64,000 nucleotides of DNA from Struthio camelus (Eukaryota > Chordata > Aves > Struthioniformes > Struthionidae), in NCBI RefSeq assembly GCF_040807025.1, contig NC_090944.1, positions 3,996,068-4,060,067 of the forward strand, read 5' to 3'. The translations under genes were made by a program, and so were the position numbers. The notes beneath the pieces are model-generated. The model had not been told where the DNA came from and did no database searches. It was given only the letters and a program-made list of their open reading frames with translations. This document shows positions 51,021-64,000 of this stretch, piece by piece; position 1 is the stretch's first letter, and every line of letters begins with the position of its first letter.

Positions 51021-54000
51021 ACACTCGCACAACACGCCCAGCTCCCCTAACACAAGCCCAGATCCCCTCTGCACCACTATGACAAGTCCAGCACCCCCAA
51101 CACAAGGCCCAGATCCCCTCTGCACCCCCACAACAAAGCCCAGCACACCAAACACAATGCCCAGATCCCCTCTGCACCCCCACCACAAGGCCCTGATCCC
51201 CTCTGCACTCCCAAAACACATCCAGCACCTCGAAAACAAGCCCCTGATCCCCTCAGTACCCCCAATACAAGGCCCCAATCCCCTCAGCACCCCCAACACA
51301 ACGCCCAGATCCCCTCAGCACCCCCATGACAAGCCCAGGACTCCCAACACAATGCCCAGATCCCCTTAGTACCCCCACCACAAGCCCAGCATCTCCAATA
51401 CAAGCTCGAGATCCCCTCAGCACTCCCACAAGCCCAACACAAGAAACACAGAGCCCAGATCTACTCAGCACCCCCAAAACAGGGCCCTGATCCCCTCTGC
51501 ACTCCCAAAACAAGGCCCAGCACCCCTAAAACAACACCTAGCTTTCCTCAGCACCCCCACAACAAGCCCAGCTCTCCCAACACAAGGCCCAGATCCCCTC
51601 AGCACCCTCCATGACAAGCCCAGCACCCCCAACACAATGTCCTGATCCCCTCAGCACCCCCACAACAAGCCCCAGATCCTCTCCGCACTCCCACAAGCTC
51701 AACACAACAAAAACACAGCCCAGATCCCCTCAGCACCCCCAACACAAGGCCCAGCACTCCCAAGACAAGGCCCAGATCCCCTAAGTACCCCTATGACAAG
51801 CCCAACACCTCCAACACAATGCCCAGCTCCCCTCTGCACCCCACAAAAAGCCCAGCACCCCCAACACAAGACCATGATCGCCTCAGCACTCCCACAAGCT
51901 CAACACAACAAACACACAGCCCAAATCCACTCAGCACCCCCAACACAAGGGCCAGATCCCCTCTGCACTCCCTAAACAAGGCCCAGCACCCTCAACACAA
52001 GGCCCCGATCCCCTCAGCAGCCCCATAACAAACCCAACACCTCCAATACAAGCCCCAGATCCCCTCCGCACTCGCACAACACGCCCAGCACCCCTAACAC
52101 AAGCCCAGATCCCCTCAGCACCACTATGACAAGTCCAGCACCCCCAACACAAGGCCCAGATCCCCTCAGCACCCCCAACGCAATGTCCAGATCCCCTCTG
52201 CAACCCCACCACAAGCGCAGCATCTCCAAAACAAGTACCTGATAAACCTCTGCACCACCAAAAAAAGGCCCAGCACCTTGAAAACAAGCCCCACATCCCT
52301 TCAGCACCTCCACTACAAGCCTAGCACGCCCAACACAATGCCCAGGCCCCCTCAGCACCCCGACCACAAGCCCAGCATTTCGAAAACAAGCCCCAGATCT
52401 CCTCTGCACCACGGAAAAAAGGCTAGCACCCCTAAAACAAGCCCCAGATCCCCTCAGCACCCTGCATGACAAGCCCAGCACCCCCAACACAAGCCCCAGA
52501 TCCCCTCTGCACCCCCACAACAAAGCTCAGCACCTCGAAAACAAAGCCCAGATCCCCTAAGCACAGCCACAACAAGCCCAGCACCCCCAACACTACGCCC
52601 AAATCCCCTCAGCACCCCCACAACAAGCCCCAGATCTCCTCAGCACTCCCACAAGCTCAACACAACAAACACACCGCCCAGATCCCCTGAGCACCCCCGA
52701 CACACAGCCCAGATCCCCTAGGCACTCCCACACGCCCAACACAACAAAAACAGGGCCTAAATCACCTCAGCATCCCCACCACAAGCCCAGCAGTCCAAAA
52801 ACAACACCCAGCACCCCCAACACAATGCCCCGATCCCCTCAGCACCCCCAACACAATGCCCAGATCCCCTCAGCACCCCCACCACAAGGCCCTGATCCGC
52901 TCTGCACCCCCACCACAAGCCCAGCACCCCCAACACAATGCCCAGATTTCCTCTGCACCACGGAAAAAAAGGCCCAGCACCTCGAAAACATGGCCAGATC
53001 CCCTCAGCACCCCCACTACAAGCCCCGCACCTCCAAAACAATGCCCCGATCACCTCAGCAGCCGCACCACAAGCCCTGCACCCCCAATGCAATGCCCAGA
53101 TCCCCTCAGCACCCCCACAAAAGCCCAGCACCCCCAACACAATGCCCCGATCCCCTCAGCAACCCCAAAACAAGGCCCACATCCCCTCAGCAAACCCATT
53201 ACAAGACCAGCTCCCCCGACACAAGGCCCACATCCCCTCAGCACCCGCAAAACAAGGCCCAGCAACTCCAACACAACACCCAGCTCGCCTCTGCACTTCC
53301 ACAAAAAGCCCAGCAGCCTGCATGACAAGCCCAGCACCTCAAAACAAGCCCCATATTCCCTCAACACCCCCACAAGACGGTCCAGATCCCCTCAGCACCC
53401 CCATGACAAGCCCAGATCCCCTCTGCACTCCCACAAGCCCAACACAACAAACACACAGCCCAGATCCCCTCAGCACCCCCACCACAAGCCCAGCACCCCC
53501 AACACAATGCCCAGATCTCCTCTGCACCACGGAAAAAAAGGCCCAGCACCTCGAAAACATGGCCAGATCCCCTCAGCACCGCCACTACAAGCCCCGCACC
53601 TCCAAAACAATGCCCCGATCACCTCAGCAGCTGCACCACAAGCCCTGCACCCCCAACGCAATGCCCAGATCCCCTCAGCACCCCTACCCCAAGCCCAGCA
53701 CCCCCAACACAATGCCCCGATCCCCTCAGCAACCCCAAAACAAGGCCCAGATCCCCTCAGCAAACCCATTACAAGACCAGCTCCCCCAACACAAGGCCCA
53801 GATCCCCTCAGCACACCACCACAAGCCCAGCACCCCCAACACAACGCCCAGCTCCCCTCTGCACCCCCAAAACAAGGCTAGCACCCTGCATGACAAGCCC
53901 AGCACCTCGAAAACAGGCCCAGATCCCCTCAGCACCCCCACCACAAGCCCAGGACCCCCAAAACAAGCCCATCATCCCCTCTGCACTCCCCCAAGCCCAA

Positions 54001-57000
54001 CTCAAGAAACACACCACCCACATCCCCTCGACAAGCCCCAACACAAGGCCCAGCACCCCCAACACAATGCCCTAGATCCCCTCAGAACCCCCAAAAAAGG
54101 CCCAGATCCCCTCAGCAAACCCATTACAAGACCAGCTCCCCCGACACAAGGCCCACATCCCCTCAGCACCCCCAAAACAAGGCCCAGCAACTCCAACACA
54201 ACGCCCAGCTCCCCTCTGCACCCCCAAAACAATGCCCCAGATCCCCTCAGCACCCCCAAAACAAGGCCCAGCAACGCCAACACAACGCCCAGCTCCCCTC
54301 TGCACTTCCACAAAAAGCCCAGCAGCCTGCATGACAAGCCCAGCACCTCAAAACAAGCCCCATATTCCCTCAGCACCCCCACAAGAAGGTCCAGATCCCC
54401 TCAGCACCCCCATGACAAGCCCAGATCCCCTCTGCACTCCCACAAGCCCAACACAACAAACACACAGCCCAGATCCCCTCTGCACCCCCATAACAGGCCC
54501 AACACCTCCAATACAAGCCCCAGATCCCCTCCGCACTCGCACAACACGCCCAGCACTCCCAACACAAAGCCCAGATCCTGTTCAGTACCCTCATGACAAG
54601 ACCAGCACCCCCAACACAACACTCAGCTCCACTGAGCAGCCCGAAAACAAGCCTAGCACCCCCAACACAACACCCAGATCCCCCGACACAAGGCCCAGCA
54701 CCTCCAACACAATGCCCAGCTCCCCTCTGCACCCCCAAAACAAGGATAGCACCCTGCATGACAAGCCCAGCACCTCGAAAACAGGCCCAGATCCCCTCAG
54801 CACCCCCAACACAAGGCCCAGCACCCCCAACAACAAGGCCCAGATCCCCTCTGCACTCCCACAAGCCCAAAACAACAAACACACAGCCCAGATCCCCTCA
54901 GCAGCCCAAACACAAGGCCCAACACCTCCAATACAAGCCCCAGATCCCCTCCTCACTCACACAACACGCCCAGCACCCCCCACACAAGCCCAGATCCCCT
55001 CTGCACCACTATGACAAGTCCAGCACCCCCAACACAAGGCCCAGATCCCCTCGGCACCCCCACAACAAAGCCCAGCACCTCGAAAACAAGCCCCAGATCC
55101 CCTCTGCACCCCCACCACAAGCCCAGCATCTCCAATAGAAGCCCCAGATCCCCACCGCACTCGCACAGAACGCCCAGCACCCCCAACACAAGGCCCCGAT
55201 CCCCTCAGCACTCCCACAAGCCCAAAACAACAAACACACAGCCCAGATCCCCTCTGCACACCCACCACAAGCCCAGCACCTCGAAAACAATGTCCAAAAA
55301 CCCTCAGCACCCGCACAACAAGCCCAGCACCCCCAACACCACACCCAGATCCCAGTCAGTACCCTCATGACAAGACCAGCACCCCCAACACAACACCCAG
55401 ATCCCCTCTGCACCCCCAAAACAAGGCCAGCCCCCGCAACACACGCCCAGCACCTCGAAAACAAGCCCAGATCCCCTCTGCACTCCCACAAGCTCAACGC
55501 AACAAACACAAAGCCCAGATCCCCTCAGCACCCCCAAGACAAGGCCCTGCACCCCCAAGACAAGGCCCAGACCCCTCAGTATCCCTATGACAAACCCGAC
55601 ACCTCCAACACAAGGACCAGATCCCTTCAGCACCCCCACCACAAGCCCAGCACTCCCACCACAATCCCAGCACTCCCAATACAAGGCCTAGATTCCCTCA
55701 GCACCACTACGACAAGCCCAGCAATCCCAAGACAAGGCCCAGACCACTCAGTACCCCCACGACAAGACTAGCACCCCCAACACAACGCCCAGATCCCCTC
55801 AGCACCGCCCACCACAAGCCCAGCACCTCCAAAAGAATGATCAGATCCCCTCAGTACCCCCAAAACAAAGCCCAGCACCCCCAACACCACACCCAGATCC
55901 CGTTCAGTACCCTCATGACAAGACCAGCACCCCCAACACAATGCCCCAGATCCCCCAAAACAAGACCCAGCACCTCCAACACAACGCCCAGCTCCCCTCT
56001 GCACCCCCAAAACAAGGCCAGCCCCCGCAACACAAGCCCAGCACCTCGAAAACAAGCCCAGATCCCCTTAGCAACCCCACAACAAGGCCTAGCAACTCCA
56101 ACACAACGCCCAGCTCCCCTCTGCACCCCCACAGAAAGCCCTGCACCCGCAACACAAGCTCAACACCTCCAAGACAAGCCCCAGATGCCCTCAGCACTCC
56201 CACAAGCTCAACGCAACAAACACGAAGCCCAGATCCCCTCAGCAGCCCCACCACAAGCCCTGCACCCCCAACGCAATACCCAGATCCCCTCAGCACTCCC
56301 AACACAAGGCCCAGCAACCCCAACACAAAGCTCAGACCCCTCAGCACCCCCACCAGAAGCCCAGCATCTCCAATACAAGCTCGAGATCCCCTCAGCACTC
56401 CCACAAGCCCAACACAACAAACTCACCGCCCAGATCTACTCAGCACCCCCAAAACAGGGCCCTGATCCCCTCTGCACTCCCAAAACAAGGCCCAGCACCC
56501 CAAAAACAAGACCTAGCTTTCCTCAGCACCCCCACAACAAGCCCTGCTCTCCCCAACACAAGGCCCTGATCCCCTCAGCACCCTGCATGACAAGCCCAGC
56601 AGTCCCAACACAATGTCCCGATCCCCTCAGCAGACCCACAAGCCCAGCACCCCCAACACAAGGCCCAGATCCCCCAAAACAAGCCCAGCAGCCCCATAAG
56701 AAAGGTCCAGATCCTCTCTGCACCCCCGCGACAAGCCTAGCACTCGCAACAAAAGGCTCAGCACCTCCTGCACAACGCCCAGATCCCCTAAGCACCACCA
56801 TGACAACCCCAGCACCCCCAACACAAGGCTCAGCTCCACTGAGCAGCCCGAAAACAAACCTAGCACCCCCAACACAACAAGCAGATCCACTCAGCACTCC
56901 CAACACAAAGTTCAGTGACCCTCAGCACCCGCACAACAAGCCCAGCACCCCCAACACAAGGCCCAGATCCCCTGAGCAAACCTATGACAAGACCAGCTCC

Positions 57001-57005
57001 CCCAA

Positions 57006-57400
57006 AGGGCACGGAGGAGCTGCCCTCCCTCACTCTCTGTGTGGCTCTTGTTGCCACAGCCTCCTTCCTTCCCCCCCGGCAGACGGGGAGCTTTGGGCAG
57101 AGAGGCGGGAGGCAGGGTTAAGGGGAGGCCTTGGCTGCAGAGGTCTGCCCCTGCGGCAGGTGCTGGAATGGGGAGGGCACTAGTGTGTGCCTGTGGCCTG
57201 TGCAGATGCCCCAGGAGCAGGGGGAGGTACAGGCCGGGGCAGAGCAGGATGCAGCCCAGAGGCAGAGAGGTGGGCATGGCCGTGCTGAGCTGCCGAGGCC
57301 AAGAAAGGATTGTGGGGGCGCGTGCTGAAAAGAGGGCAACAGCAACATCTGCACTGCACAGGCAGAGCCGGATGGCTCTGTTTTGGTGAAAACGCACCTG
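57006..57400 (+). pseudogene. Decayed copy 3 of gene A, right of the array
   Basis: Starts with GAGGAGCTGCCCTCCCTCACT and an acceptor-like GCCACAGCCTCC, matching the intron 2-exon 3 region of gene A and of copy 2. From 57,092 to 57,371 it is almost identical to 12,725-13,006. Homology stops just after the acceptor, before the conserved HELLDCLPK block, so no coding part of the last exon remains. Confidence 0.6.
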
Positions 57401-57699
57401 TTCTTGTCATGGTGCAGTGATGAGCTGCAGAGCACAGCAAACAGACGCAGCAAACAGACGCAGCAGTTTGCACAGCAGTGTCTGGGCTCTGCCTGGGCCT
57501 TTTGTGGGCCTTGTTGGAAGTTGGGGAGGCTTTCTGGGGACCCCCGAGGAACTAGACGGTGCTTGCTGCTAGCAGGAAGGGAGAGCTAGGCAAGGACTAC
57601 TGCAGGGGGCCTTGACTTAACTTCTCCTGGGAAGTCCTAGCTAGGTGGGGCTGCTGCTAACGAGCTCTCTGGGCTGGCCTGGTCAGAGGGAGTTGGGGC
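57401..57699. other. Spacer, nothing recognised
   Basis: Ordinary-complexity sequence with a small duplication of the octamer CAGACGCA near 57,442-57,460. No exon or element recognised; the 5' end of the following CR1 may extend into it. Confidence 0.4.
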
Positions 57700-58181
57700 T
57701 TTTGTTTCAGGTGGCTCCTGATTGGGTGGGTCAAGCACCCTTGTGAGTCACTGCTGGGCAGAGGCCTATGTAAGAGCCAGGCCTAGAGCCCAGCTCCCAG
57801 AGTGGGGCCAGCAGAGGCAGCAGTTTGGGCAGCAGGCAAAGAAGGTGCCTCTCCCTTTTCTGCAGTGGTGTGTCCTTCCTTGGGGCATGGTCATGACATG
57901 CTGCAGAGCACATTCCCCAGTGGCTGTTGGAGGTGCTGCCTCAGCTGTGTGTGAGACTTCAACCCAGACAGACCCTCAGACAGCAGATGCAGCTCTGCAG
58001 GTGTCAGGCTGCAGGCAGTGCCTGGGGCCTTTCTGTGAGGCCTGGGCTGACAGTCAGCTCTCCTGTGCAAGGTGTGCTGTGGTTGACCCTTTGTATTGCC
58101 AGATAAAGGAGCTGGGGGAGGAAGTGAGCAGGAAGTTAGCAGTCCCTCTTCTAACCTCAACCATTCTGTGATTCTGTGAAA
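57700..58181 (+). mobile_element. Internally deleted CR1: 5' region joined to the 3' tail
   Basis: The left part resembles a CR1 5' UTR followed by the start of its first open reading frame: a TSTQTDPQTAD motif near 57,962, a cysteine group (CRQC...C...CARC) and QIKELGEEVSRKL, the expected start of a coiled coil. This breaks directly into the CR1 3' terminus (ctaacctcaaccattctgtg and the ATTCTGTGATTCTGTGA tail) at about 58,140. Almost the whole element, including the reverse transcriptase, is missing between. The left boundary is approximate. Confidence 0.65.
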
Positions 58182-58261
58182 CCTCCTGTTGTCCCCTGTG
58201 TCACAGAGAACACCACTAAAAGTACAGGATACAATGAGTTCTTTCCCACGTCTTCTTCCAG

Positions 58262-64000
<5,739 letters not shown>

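Larger units (their letters stand above)
14575..57005 (+). repeat. 42-kb complex minisatellite array with a 51-bp composite unit
   Basis: The plus strand is C- and A-rich throughout. Two subunits recur: a 30-bp form with core AGATCCCCTCAGCACCCCC and a 21-bp form CCCAGCACCCCCAACACAAT plus G. Together they make a 51-bp unit. Many variants exist (CTCAGCA/CTCTGCA, ACCACAAG/ACACAATG, AAAACAAG). The 21-bp form looks like the 30-bp form with about 10 internal bases lost. Above this level lie nested duplications of about 0.8, 0.94, 1.26, 1.63, 3.4 and 3.6 kb. Long reading frames on both strands follow from T-poor composition and unit lengths divisible by three. I see no gene, splice pattern or unique insertion inside the array. 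Confidence 0.95.

Noticed and set aside
14575..57005. CRISPR-like array (regular repeats with variable parts)
   Set aside because: There are no constant repeats with unique spacers; all sequence belongs to one family, and the context is avian.

Overview
The window looks like avian nuclear DNA. It holds fragments of chicken-repeat-1 (CR1) retroposons, two of them ending in the diagnostic tandem octamer tail (7,166-7,355 and about 57,700-58,181), compact exons with short GC-rich introns, a block of otoferlin exons on the right, and remnants of the interferon-induced very large GTPase family on the left. No bacterial signals, tRNA, rRNA or CRISPR arrays were seen.

Layout. 1-117: coding tail of a very-large-GTPase (VLIG) copy. 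118-1,069: GC-rich presumed promoter and 5' region. 1,070-2,800: a four-exon gene of unknown function, called gene A here, with a clean reading frame across three introns and an AATAAA signal. 2,932-6,716: a VLIG pseudogene with many frame changes. 6,717-7,158: short G-rich minisatellite. 7,166-7,355: CR1 tail. 7,576-7,965: unclassified broken reading frame. 7,985-9,640: C-terminal part of another VLIG copy. 10,345-11,714: inverted-orientation minisatellite bounded by two 74-bp direct repeats. 12,725-14,560: two decayed copies of gene A. 14,575-57,005: a 42-kb minisatellite with several layers of higher-order duplication. 57,006-57,400: a third decayed gene A copy. About 57,700-58,181: an internally deleted CR1. 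58,262-64,000: six otoferlin exons in correct phase, the last running off the window.

The only genes I consider probably functional are gene A and otoferlin. Otoferlin begins here at the linker before its C2B domain. Its upstream exons are not visible, so either the satellite and the VLIG/gene A cluster lie inside or upstream of a very large otoferlin intron, or the assembly joins unrelated sequence. The satellite contains reading frames up to 1,138 codons, but these follow from its composition and from subunit lengths that are multiples of three; I do not call them genes.

The most unusual items are the 42-kb array with its 30+21 bp composite unit and nested 0.8-4.3 kb duplications, the gene A family whose fragments sit on both sides of the array, and the 74-bp repeats bracketing a smaller inverted array.
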